A stretch of 43,236 bases of DNA from Pseudomonadota bacterium (lineage in GTDB: Bacteria > Pseudomonadota > Alphaproteobacteria > Rhodospirillales > 2-02-FULL-58-16). Each line of letters starts with the position of its first letter. Positions within the stretch are counted from its first letter, which is position 1. The stretch covers positions 1-43,236 of the forward strand of contig JACZQZ010000007.1 of NCBI GenBank assembly GCA_022545455.1. The letters run 5' to 3'. Both the position numbers and the translations under genes were made by a program. This document shows, piece after piece, positions 22,069 through 31,663 of the stretch. The notes under the pieces were generated by a model. It was given only the letters and a program-made list of their open reading frames with translations, searched no databases and was not told the origin of the DNA.

Positions 22069-22563
22069 GACGACAACGCTGAGCATCCACACGAACACGC
22101 CGCTGAAAACCACCACGCCAAGCCGTCTTTCGAGGGACCGGCTGCCGAATATCAAGGAAAATTGCCGCGATCCCAGCAGCCGCGCCTCCAGGAAAATCAG
22201 GATCAGGGCGATCCCTCCCCAAATCAGAAAATGTGCGCCCCTTACATCGAAATGATACCTAAACGCCATAATCAACCCTGCGGTGAAGAGAAACGGCGCG
22301 GGAAGAATGAGTGCGCCGTGAAGAATAAACGTCGGCCGCCGGACATCGCGAATCGGCCGGCGCGAGAGGCGGCAGAAAAGCCAAAGATGGGCAACCATCG
22401 AGAGCAATAAAATAAGGACGAAGACGGTGAGCACGGAGTACAGCGGTTCCGTGGGCGAATCGCCAATCCACGCCGACCCGGCCCAGATCACTCCAACCCC
22501 GGTGGCCATCACGAACAGGAAAACCCAGGCCAGGAATCGCACCGGATCGCGTTTTCCCGTCAT
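22042..22563 (-). CDS. Hypothetical multi-pass membrane protein
   Basis: 173 aa with about 4-5 hydrophobic segments (FLAWVFLFVMATGVGVIWAG, VLTVFVLILLLSMVAHLWLF, FLIWGGIALILIFLEA, VVVFSGVFVWMLSVVVLSTLFIG). Confidence 0.7.
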   Translation of the reverse strand: MTGKRDPVRFLAWVFLFVMATGVGVIWAGSAWIGDSPTEPLYSVLTVFVLILLLSMVAHLWLFCRLSRRPIRDVRRPTFILHGALILPAPFLFTAGLIMAFRYHFDVRGAHFLIWGGIALILIFLEARLLGSRQFSLIFGSRSLERRLGVVVFSGVFVWMLSVVVLSTLFIGL

Positions 22564-22619
22564 CTTTTTTCCTTGAATTCCGATTGCCCCCTCCCGTCAC
22601 GCGCACCGCAACCGCCGAA

Positions 22620-22770
22620 TGAAACCCGGAGGCACCATCCGCGCCCCGGCACGGTTGCGTAACCCGTCTAGGCGGGTCTCCCGGAATTTAGTATTTTAAC
22701 GGTCAGGTTCCACAACCAGGGGAACATATTGGAGGGAAGTATACGATGCTCGAAAAAGGAATCTACATCG
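22620..22770 (+). repeat. Duplicated promoter/5' leader, copy 2
   Basis: See copy 1 at 20993-21143. Confidence 0.92.
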
Positions 22771-24200
22771 AAATCAAGTCGGTGCAATTGACCGATGACA
22801 TTGGCGTGTTCGGCAAACTGCATTCCTATCTGGTCTTTCGCGACGGCAAAGGCAATGCCCGCGTCATCCGCGGGGGACCGCCGGCGGGCAAATCGCTCAA
22901 GGCGTTTGCAAAGGCCGCCGCCGGCGGCGACATCGAAGTCCAGGCCGACGTTGCCTTGCAACGGTCGAAGGACAGATACGGACCCGACGACACGCCGCAA
23001 TCCCGCCATGCCCGCAAGCTGGACCTTGGCGGCCGTGAGCCGGAGGAAGTCTGGAAAGGCATGGTCGAAAGGGCGAAGGCGATCAACGGGGCCGAGATAG
23101 ACTATGACGTGATCACACAGAACAGCAATTCGGTGACGCGCGCGGCGTTGGAAGCGGGTGGCGTCGATCCCAACAAATCCATCCCGGCCGGCATCGATAA
23201 GGGCGACCTCACCGGGTTCGACAACGATCTCTCGAAGCCTAAAGATATTTTCGACACGATGTTCGACGAGAAAGACGACGAACCCCTGGACGACCCCAAC
23301 CTGGCTTCCCGGGACGATGGAGACGGCAAGGAAAAACGCACCGCCGTCTTCCGTGCCCGGCGCGAAACGGCCCTCACCCGGAAATTCGGCGCCGACGCCG
23401 ACGATCTAAGGAATTCATCTCCCGAGGCCCGCAAGTTCCTGGACGCCGTGGCCAAGCCCGGCAGCAAGGCCGATGAAATCCTCCTCAAGCCCGTCTCCAA
23501 ATGGACCGACGACGAACTCGGTGTGGTCATGGGCACCCGCCTCGACCTGCCGTCGGGCCACCCGGAGCGCAACCGGATGGCGGACAAGGAGACCGAGTTC
23601 TTCAAGCGCTTCCATAGCGCCGGCACGACCCCTCCCATCCCCAAGGACCCCACCCCGGCCCGGGCACCGGACGGCGGCGACTTGGCGTCCGCCCTCAGGC
23701 GCGTCGGCGCCCAAGTGGTGCGCGCCGCCGGCAGGGACGGCCTGCCGCCGGCGCTCCGCGACCTGCAGCGGGGCATCAACTTCAAGCGCGACGCGGCGTC
23801 GACGTTGACGGTGGACGGCGCCTTCGGCCCACGCACCCGTTCCGCGCTCAGGCGCGCCACGGCCGACCTGGGGTCGGCCGGAGTGGAGCGGTTGTTGGCG
23901 CTCGGGCGCTTCCATGGTTTCGCCGAGAACGCGGAGCGCGACGGGCCCGCCGGTCTCGAGGGCACCCTGGAGGCCGTCTTCGCGGGTTCGGGGCGCACCC
24001 GGGCAAGGCCCGTCGGGGCGCTCAAGCGCATGCTCAACGACCTGGGCCAGATCCACTTCGGCCGCGACGCCTGGAAGCCGCTCGACGACGGCGGGGGGCG
24101 GATCGGACCCGAGACCACGTCGGCCTTCGCCAAGGTCCTGCGGGCCGCCGGGCCGAAGCTGCTCACCGAGCGCTTCGGCCGCTTCCTGGGAATCCTCTGA
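22746..24200 (+). CDS. Hypothetical protein; papain-like/NlpC-permuted-looking N-terminal domain, C-terminal peptidoglycan-binding-like repeat units
   Basis: 484 aa; GGAGGGA ribosome-binding site. HSYLVFRDGKGNARVIRGGP...IDYDVITQNSNSVTRAALEAGGVD; C-terminus has LQRGINFKRDAASTLTVDGAFGPRTRSALRRA and LNDLGQIHFGRDAWKPLDDGGGRIGPETTSAFAKVL. Confidence 0.75.
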   Translation: MLEKGIYIEIKSVQLTDDIGVFGKLHSYLVFRDGKGNARVIRGGPPAGKSLKAFAKAAAGGDIEVQADVALQRSKDRYGPDDTPQSRHARKLDLGGREPEEVWKGMVERAKAINGAEIDYDVITQNSNSVTRAALEAGGVDPNKSIPAGIDKGDLTGFDNDLSKPKDIFDTMFDEKDDEPLDDPNLASRDDGDGKEKRTAVFRARRETALTRKFGADADDLRNSSPEARKFLDAVAKPGSKADEILLKPVSKWTDDELGVVMGTRLDLPSGHPERNRMADKETEFFKRFHSAGTTPPIPKDPTPARAPDGGDLASALRRVGAQVVRAAGRDGLPPALRDLQRGINFKRDAASTLTVDGAFGPRTRSALRRATADLGSAGVERLLALGRFHGFAENAERDGPAGLEGTLEAVFAGSGRTRARPVGALKRMLNDLGQIHFGRDAWKPLDDGGGRIGPETTSAFAKVLRAAGPKLLTERFGRFLGIL

Positions 24201-24411
24201 GCGGGACGGGTGGGGCCGCGCCGGGGCGAAGAAAACGGCGCGGCGCGGACCTACGCTTCGGCATCGTGACGGAAGCTGCTTGTGGCGAGCGCTGCGGCGC
24301 GGGCTTAGGGCACACGGCCCCAGGAAAAAGCGGGAGGTCAGGGGACTTACGCGCCCCCGCCCGGCGTAGCCGCTATCCGTTGAGGGCTCGCCAACCCCCG
24401 CAACCCCGCCC

Positions 24412-25137
24412 TCAGGCCATGTACTGGCCGCCGTTGACCGAGAGGGTGGACCCGGTGATGAAGCCGGCCTCGTCGGCGGCCAGGAAAACGACGCACCGGG
24501 CCACCTCTTCCGGTTCGCCCAGGCGGCCGACCGGAATGTAGGCGAGGATCTTGGTTTTCAGCACCTCTTCGGGCACGGCGCGCACCATTTCGGTGCCGAT
24601 GTATCCGGGCGCGACGGCGTTCACGGTGACGCCCTTGGCGGCGTTCTCCTGGGCCGCGGCCTTGGTGAAGCCGATGATCCCGGCCTTGGCGGCGGAGTAG
24701 TTGGACTGGCCGAACTGACCCTTCTGGCCGTTGATCGAGCTGATGGTGATGATGCGGCCGAAGCCGCGTTCGCGCATGCCCCCGATGACGGCGCGGGTCA
24801 TGTTGAAGACGCTGCTTAAGTTGGTGTCGATCACCGCCGACCATTGCTCGTGGGTCATCTTGTGGAGCGTCGCGTCCCGGGTGATGCCGGCGTTGTTGGC
24901 CAGCACCTCGACCGGGCCCAGGTCGGCCTCGATCCGGGCGACGGCCTCGGCGCAGGCGGCGAAGTCGCCGACATCGAACTTGTAGACGGGAATGCCGGTA
25001 TCGGCGGTGAAGGCGTTCGCGGCGTCGTCGTTGCCGGCGTAGGTCGCCGCCACGTTGTGGCCGGCGTCCTTCAGGGCCTCCGAGATTGCGCGGCCGATGC
25101 CGCGCGTGCCGCCCGTGACGATCGCTACACGGCCCAT
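24412..25137 (-). CDS. phaB: Acetoacetyl-CoA reductase
   Basis: SDR fold TGGTRGIGRAI, NNAGITRDATLHKMTHEQW, YSAAKAGIIGFTKA; adjacent to phaA. Confidence 0.96.
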   Translation of the reverse strand: MGRVAIVTGGTRGIGRAISEALKDAGHNVAATYAGNDDAANAFTADTGIPVYKFDVGDFAACAEAVARIEADLGPVEVLANNAGITRDATLHKMTHEQWSAVIDTNLSSVFNMTRAVIGGMRERGFGRIITISSINGQKGQFGQSNYSAAKAGIIGFTKAAAQENAAKGVTVNAVAPGYIGTEMVRAVPEEVLKTKILAYIPVGRLGEPEEVARCVVFLAADEAGFITGSTLSVNGGQYMA

Positions 25138-25223
25138 TCTATCCTCCTGTTTTTTTTGGAAAACCGTTCGACGAAATGTGTGCGGAGCCGCCGGGGCGCC
25201 GCGCGCTCAGATGTGCCCCGCGT

Positions 25224-26399
<1,176 letters not shown>

Positions 26400-26487
26400 T
26401 GGATGTCTCCTCGATCAGGATCCGCAGCGGTTGGTGCGCGGCGTGGCGGCCGTTATAGGGCCGCCCGGACGCCGAAACAAGGGACGG

Positions 26488-26502
26488 AATGCTGCACCGC
26501 GA
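26488..26502 (-). promoter_or_regulatory. PhaR-box-like site upstream of phaA
   Basis: AATGCTGCACCGCGA; half-site identical to the phasin and phaR sites. Confidence 0.35.
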
Positions 26503-26511
26503 AAAAAATTT

Positions 26512-27801
26512 TCAGGTCATGGCCGCCTTCAACCAGCGCGCCAGGGGTCCGTACAAAATCGTCGCCGCGCGGCCGCCGGCGACCATGCCGATATGGCCGG
26601 CGCCGAGCACCCGGCGCTCCGCCCGCGGCAGGGCCTCGGCGAGCGGCGCCGCCGACGCGGGCGGCACGATGTGGTCCTTGCCCGGGATCATCACCAGCGA
26701 CCGTGCCTGCACCTCGGCCGGCAGCACCGGCCGGCCGGCGATGCGCCAGGCGCCGCGCGCCGGCCTGTTTTCCACGTACCAGCCGACCAGGCATTCGTGC
26801 GCCACCGGCCCGGCCAGGGGCACCCCGTCGTTGAGCCAGTCCTCGAGGACGACGAAGTGGCGGGCCTTCTGCGAGCGCCCGTCCAGGGCGGCGAACCGTT
26901 GGAACTTGCGCGACGTGAGATAGGGGTCCAGGCTCATGAACATGGCCTGCAGGACATCCACCGGCAGGACGCCGAGATGCTCCATCATCATGGCCAACTG
27001 GGGCGCCATGGCCTTGAGCAGGCGGATCTTGCCCGTCTGGCCGGCGTGGAAATCCCACGGCGTGCCCATGAGGGCGAGCGCGGCGACCCGATCGGGCCTG
27101 CGCTGGGCCAGCGCCAGCGCCAGCAGACCGCCCATGCAGTAGCCGATGACGCCGGCCGGCCGGCCGGCCAGGTCGACGGCCGTGGCCAAGGCCGCTTCCA
27201 GACGCCCGGCGACGTAGTCGGACAGGGTGAAGGCCCGCTCCGCCGCGCCGGGGGCGCCCCAATCCACCAGAAACGGCCGGAACCCGCGCGCCGCCAGGGT
27301 GCGCACGAGGCTGCGTTTTTCGGTAAGATCCAGGATGTAGGCCCGGTTGATCAGCGACGGGACGACCACCAGGGGGACGCCGCCGGCCCCTGTCGCCGCG
27401 CCCGCGCCGTAGTCGAGAAGCCGCGTCGACCCCTCGCTCCACACAACGGGCGGATCGGCCGGCCGCGCCCGGCGGGCATGGCGGCGATAGGCCCGCACCC
27501 CGTCGGCGAATGCGCCGAGCCGCCGGCAGGCCTCGGCGTCGACGGCGCCCGCGAAGGCGTCAGGATCGACGCGGCCGAGATCCTCCCTTAGCGCCGCCGC
27601 GGCCTCGGCGAGTTCCGGCCTCCAGGGCAGCGACCCGCTTTTCAAGGGCCCCAAGGCGGCGCGCGCACTCAGCCAGATCATCGTCTGCAGCGCCACGTGC
27701 AGCGGCAGGGGCCTGGGCCCCGGGGGCACGGCCCGCGGCGCCGGAGGGGCCGGCGTCGGGCTTTTGCTTGGTGTCGGTGCCATCGCGTTTCGGGGTTTCA
27801 C
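26512..27801 (-). CDS. phaC: Poly(3-hydroxyalkanoate) synthase PhaC (class III-like size)
   Basis: Lipase-like GYCMGG, NRAYILDL, FLVDWGAPG, GKDHIVPP. True start uncertain (27801, 27783 or 27681). Confidence 0.93.
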   Translation of the reverse strand: MKPRNAMAPTPSKSPTPAPPAPRAVPPGPRPLPLHVALQTMIWLSARAALGPLKSGSLPWRPELAEAAAALREDLGRVDPDAFAGAVDAEACRRLGAFADGVRAYRRHARRARPADPPVVWSEGSTRLLDYGAGAATGAGGVPLVVVPSLINRAYILDLTEKRSLVRTLAARGFRPFLVDWGAPGAAERAFTLSDYVAGRLEAALATAVDLAGRPAGVIGYCMGGLLALALAQRRPDRVAALALMGTPWDFHAGQTGKIRLLKAMAPQLAMMMEHLGVLPVDVLQAMFMSLDPYLTSRKFQRFAALDGRSQKARHFVVLEDWLNDGVPLAGPVAHECLVGWYVENRPARGAWRIAGRPVLPAEVQARSLVMIPGKDHIVPPASAAPLAEALPRAERRVLGAGHIGMVAGGRAATILYGPLARWLKAAMT

Positions 27802-28000
27802 CGCCCTTTGCCGCGCCTTCGGGCGGCACCGTCGCGGACTGGGCCATGGAGGCGAAGGCGGCGGCGCCCGTATTCATCAACTCGATCGTCCGGGCCATGA
27901 GTTCGGCGACCTCGCGGTCCTCGGCAAGGCCGGCCAACTGCTCCTGCCAAAGGTCCAGGTACCGTTGGGCCAGCCCGTGCAAATCCGGAGGGTCCGACAT
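27560..28000 (-). CDS. Small PHA-synthase-associated protein (PhaE-like N-terminus plus coiled coil)
   Basis: MSDPPDLHGLAQRYLDLWQEQLAGLAEDREVAELMARTIELMNTGAAAF...LGALEKRVAALEAG; immediately upstream of and overlapping phaC. Confidence 0.7.
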   Translation of the reverse strand: MSDPPDLHGLAQRYLDLWQEQLAGLAEDREVAELMARTIELMNTGAAAFASMAQSATVPPEGAAKGGETPKRDGTDTKQKPDAGPSGAAGRAPGAQAPAAARGAADDDLAECARRLGALEKRVAALEAGTRRGRGGAKGGSRPRRS

Positions 28001-28063
28001 GGCCTTTCCACGTGTCCCGCGACAGTCATTATACCGCGCCCGGCGAGGGCGGGGGAAATTTCA

Positions 28064-28078
28064 CTGCAATGCAGCATT
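28064..28078. promoter_or_regulatory. PhaR box in phaC/phaR intergenic region
   Basis: CTGCAATGCAGCATT contains the exact palindrome CTGC-N3-GCAG. Confidence 0.65.
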
Positions 28079-28143
28079 TTCCGCGAGGCTTTTTTATGGT
28101 ACCAATGGCGGAGACGCGCAAGGCCACTTGGGACAACCCGGCC

Positions 28144-28761
28144 ATGGCTGACACTTCCCGGGGCGACGGTTCCGGTTCGGAAAAGACGCCGGTCACCATC
28201 AAGAAGTACGCGAACCGGCGCCTCTACAACACGGCGACCAGTAGTTACGTGACCCTTGACCACCTGTCGCAGATGGTCAAGGACGGCTGCGACTTTGTCG
28301 TCTACGACGCAAAGACGGGCGACGACATTACGCGCTCCGTGCTCACCCAGATCATCGTCGAGGAGGAATCGAAGGGACAGACCCTGTTGCCCGTCAGCTT
28401 CCTTCGCCACCTGATCAGCTTTTACGGCGACAGCCTGCAGGCCCTGGTGCCGCGCTATCTGGAATACAGCATGCAGTCGTTCGCCCGCAATCAGGAGCAG
28501 ATGCGTCATTACATGAGCGACGCCATGGGCGGCATCATGCCCTTTGCCCAGTTCGAGAAGATGGGGGAGCAGAACGCCGCCCATTTCGAGCGTGCCATGA
28601 AGATGTTCACGCCGTACTACGGCACCGAGGCGGCCAAGAAAAACATCGGTAAAACGGAAGAGCCCGAACCCCACCAGGAGCAGCTGGAAGAACTCCGTGC
28701 CAAGCTCAACCAGATGCAGGAGCAGTTGGACGCCCTGACCGGCAACGGCCGTGAATCCTGA
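28144..28761 (+). CDS. phaR: Polyhydroxyalkanoate synthesis repressor PhaR
   Basis: PVTIKKYANRRLYNTATSSYVTLDHLSQMVKDGCDFVVYDAKTGDDITRSVLTQIIVEEE. Start may be 28105. Confidence 0.95.
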   Translation: MADTSRGDGSGSEKTPVTIKKYANRRLYNTATSSYVTLDHLSQMVKDGCDFVVYDAKTGDDITRSVLTQIIVEEESKGQTLLPVSFLRHLISFYGDSLQALVPRYLEYSMQSFARNQEQMRHYMSDAMGGIMPFAQFEKMGEQNAAHFERAMKMFTPYYGTEAAKKNIGKTEEPEPHQEQLEELRAKLNQMQEQLDALTGNGRES

Positions 28762-29164
28762 GGGCCGCGGGCTGCGCAAAAACACCATCCCGTGAAGTCC
28801 CGGACCGGGGACGGAGCGGTCAGCAAACACCTTCGCTTTCGGTAGCGTGGCGCCTTCCGGGCGCGCCGTCCGGCCGACCCGTGTTTGCGGCTTCACGGAC
28901 TCTTGAACATGCACACCAACAATTGTATATCTTTATGGATCCTAACGTTTTAATGTTGGGCACAATGCGATAGGATATACATGCCGCCGCATGGCCGCGG
29001 TCCAGGAAAGGGTGTCCGCCGGCCGTGTCCTCGTCATCGAAGCGATCGAAACGCAGGGCGTGACCGAAGCCACCACGTGGGGGATTGGCCGCCAACGCCG
29101 GTTTCCTTCGCGACGGGGCGAACGATGAAAAGCGCACACCCAACGTGATCTTGGAGGAACCCAC

Positions 29165-29572
29165 GTGCCTCGGAAAGCCAGGAAAATAGAGTCATTGCCA
29201 CGCGGTAGCACGACGATCAACCGTGCGACCGAAACCGACCGCTACGTGGGCGGCCGCATCCGCGAGCGCCGCATCATGCTGGGTTTGAGCCAGCAGCAGA
29301 TGGCCCACATGATCGGCGTCACCTACCAGCAGACCCACAAGTACGAGCGCGGCATCAACCGCATATCGGCGGGGCGGCTGTTCGAAATCGCCCGGGTGTT
29401 GAAGGTCCCGGTGAGTTATTTCTTCGAAGGTTTGGGAGACCGGCCCGAAGGAGGAACCCTGACCGGACGTCAGCGCATGTGTCTTGAGCTGGCGCGCAAT
29501 TTCGCCCGGATCACCAACGAGCGCCACCAGGAGGCCCTGAGCCGGCTGGCGCGCACCCTGGCCCGGGAATAA
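29165..29572 (+). CDS. XRE-family transcriptional regulator
   Basis: 135 aa; GGRIRERRIMLGLSQQQMAHMIGVTYQQTHKYERGINRISAGRLFEIARVLKVPVSYFFEG; GTG start after GGAGG. Confidence 0.92.
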   Translation: MPRKARKIESLPRGSTTINRATETDRYVGGRIRERRIMLGLSQQQMAHMIGVTYQQTHKYERGINRISAGRLFEIARVLKVPVSYFFEGLGDRPEGGTLTGRQRMCLELARNFARITNERHQEALSRLARTLARE

Positions 29573-29588
29573 CGTCCGCGCCCCTAGC

Positions 29589-30662
29589 CTACGCCCCGGG
29601 GGCCGCGGGGGCGTCCCCCGTGGTTCCGGCTTTCGGCACTAGCCGCCCGAGGGCCCAGCGGGCCGCGTCCCTGACCAGGGGCGAGGAATCGTCCAGGCGC
29701 TCGCGGGCGGCCCGGGCGAGGGCGCGGTCGGCGCTGTTGCCGATGGCGATCAGCACGTTGCGCACGAAACGGTCGCGCCCGGTGCGTTTGATCGGGGACG
29801 CGGCGAAGGCCCGGCGGAAGGCGGCGTCGTCGAGGCGCGCCAGGTCGGCGAGGCGCGGGCTGTCCGTCTCCGCGCTGGCGGCAAACGCCTCGTCCGGCGT
29901 CGGCGCGGCGAACTTGTTCCACGGACAGACGGCCAGGCAGTCGTCGCAGCCGTAGATACGGTTGCCCATCCGCTCGCTGAGGCCGGGGGCGATGGGGCCC
30001 TTGTGCTCGATGGTCAGGTACGAGATGCAAAGTCCCGGATCGATCCGGTAGGCCTCGGCCAGGGCGCCGGTGGGACAGGCCCGCTGGCACAGGTCGCACG
30101 ATCCGCAGTGGTCCGTTTCCGGGGCGTCGGGCGGCAGGGTGAGCGTCGTGAACACCTCGCCCAGGAACAGCCACGAGCCGAAGGCGCGCGAGATCAAATT
30201 CGTGTGCTTGCCCTGCCAGCCGACCCCGGCCCGCGCCGCCAGGGGCTTCTCCATGACCGGCGCGGTGTCGACGAAGACCTTGACCTCGCAGTCGAGCGTC
30301 TCCGCCATCCAGCGCCCGAGCCGCTTGAGGCGCTTTTTGAGAACGCGGTGATAATCGACGCCCCGGGCATACACACTTACCGTGCCCCGGTCGCGCCGGG
30401 CGAGCGATGCCAGGGGATCCCCCCTGGGGCCGTAGTTGGTCCCCAGGACGACGATGCTCTGCGCCTCGGGCCACAGCGCCCGGGGCGCGGCGCGCCGGGC
30501 CTGGGTGTCGGCCATCCACGCCATGTCGCCGTGCAGGCCGCGGGACAGGAACTCGGCCAGATGGCGCTGGTCGGCCTCGGCCGCCTCGGCGGCGCAGAAG
30601 CCGACCGCCTCGAACCCGATCGCGCACGCCTTGTCGCGGATGACCTGCGTAGTGGCCTGCAT
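29589..30662 (-). CDS. queG: Epoxyqueuosine reductase QueG
   Basis: CGSCDLCQRACPTGAL and CDDCLAVCPWNKFA 4Fe-4S motifs, HEAT-like C-terminus. Confidence 0.95.
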   Translation of the reverse strand: MQATTQVIRDKACAIGFEAVGFCAAEAAEADQRHLAEFLSRGLHGDMAWMADTQARRAAPRALWPEAQSIVVLGTNYGPRGDPLASLARRDRGTVSVYARGVDYHRVLKKRLKRLGRWMAETLDCEVKVFVDTAPVMEKPLAARAGVGWQGKHTNLISRAFGSWLFLGEVFTTLTLPPDAPETDHCGSCDLCQRACPTGALAEAYRIDPGLCISYLTIEHKGPIAPGLSERMGNRIYGCDDCLAVCPWNKFAAPTPDEAFAASAETDSPRLADLARLDDAAFRRAFAASPIKRTGRDRFVRNVLIAIGNSADRALARAARERLDDSSPLVRDAARWALGRLVPKAGTTGDAPAAPGA

Positions 30663-30852
30663 CGGCTAAATTGTACTCCCTGGCATGATGTCGCGCACCG
30701 TTCCCTCGCCAGCCCGGGCGCGGATGTGCTATTCAGCCCGCGCCGTGTCGGTGCCACCAATGGTGCCACGGAATGGCGCCCGGCGCACCGTTCTTTGCGC
30801 GATGCCCGCGGGGCGCACGGACACGAGGCGTGTTCATGGAGGAATCGACGCC

Positions 30853-31560
30853 GTGACGGCCAAGGCCGTGGTTCTTCTCAGCGGCGGACTGGACTCCGCC
30901 ACCGTGCTCGCCATCGCGCAAGATGAGGGCTTCGAGGCGTGCGCCCTCACCTTCCGTTACGGCCAGCGCCATGACGTGGAGGTCGAGGCGGCTGGGCGCA
31001 TCGCCGCCCGCGCCGGGGTCACGCACCACGTCACCGTGGACATGGATCTGCGCACCTTCGGCGCCTCCGCCCTTACCGGCGACATCGAAGTCCCCAAGGA
31101 CCGCTCCGAGGCCGACATCGGCACCGGTATTCCGATCACCTACGTCCCGGCGCGGAACACCATCTTCCTCGCCTATGCCCTGGCCCAGGCCGAGGTGTCG
31201 GGCGCCTTCGACATCTTCATCGGAGTCAACGCCCTCGATTACAGCGGCTACCCGGACTGCCGGCCGGCGTACATCGCGGCCTTCCAGGCGATGGCCAACC
31301 TGGCCACCAGGGCCGGCGTGGAGGGAGGAGGAAAGACCGTCATCCACACGCCGCTGATCGACCTCACCAAGGCCCTGATCATCCGCAAGGGCCTGGAGCT
31401 GGGCGTCGACTTCGCCCTCACGGTGAGCTGCTACGATCCCGGCCCGCCCGCAGACGACGGGATCCAGCACTGCGGCCGCTGCGACGCCTGCATCGTGCGC
31501 CGGAAAGGCTTCGCCGGGGCGGGCGCCCGGGACCCGACCCGGTACGCCGATAGTCGATAA
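30853..31560 (+). CDS. queC: 7-cyano-7-deazaguanine synthase QueC
   Basis: [38 protein letters not shown]-terminal [14 protein letters not shown] zinc site. GTG start assumed. Confidence 0.95.
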   Translation: MTAKAVVLLSGGLDSATVLAIAQDEGFEACALTFRYGQRHDVEVEAAGRIAARAGVTHHVTVDMDLRTFGASALTGDIEVPKDRSEADIGTGIPITYVPARNTIFLAYALAQAEVSGAFDIFIGVNALDYSGYPDCRPAYIAAFQAMANLATRAGVEGGGKTVIHTPLIDLTKALIIRKGLELGVDFALTVSCYDPGPPADDGIQHCGRCDACIVRRKGFAGAGARDPTRYADSR

Positions 31561-31602
31561 TATCGGTATCAGTGGGCCTGAAACGCGCTCCTTGGTATTA
31601 AC
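31551..31602. repeat. REP-like repeat overlapping queC stop
   Basis: TAGTCGATAATATCGGTATCAGTGGGCCTGAAACGCGCTCCTTGGTATTAA; shares TAT(C/T)GGT(A/G)TCAG(T/C)GGGCC and CTTGGTATTA with 12481-12530. Confidence 0.6.
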
Positions 31603-31663
31603 CGCCAATCGTCGGACCCCGGCCGTCAGGCCGTGATGGCGTTATTTTTTTTATCCCTCGGCG

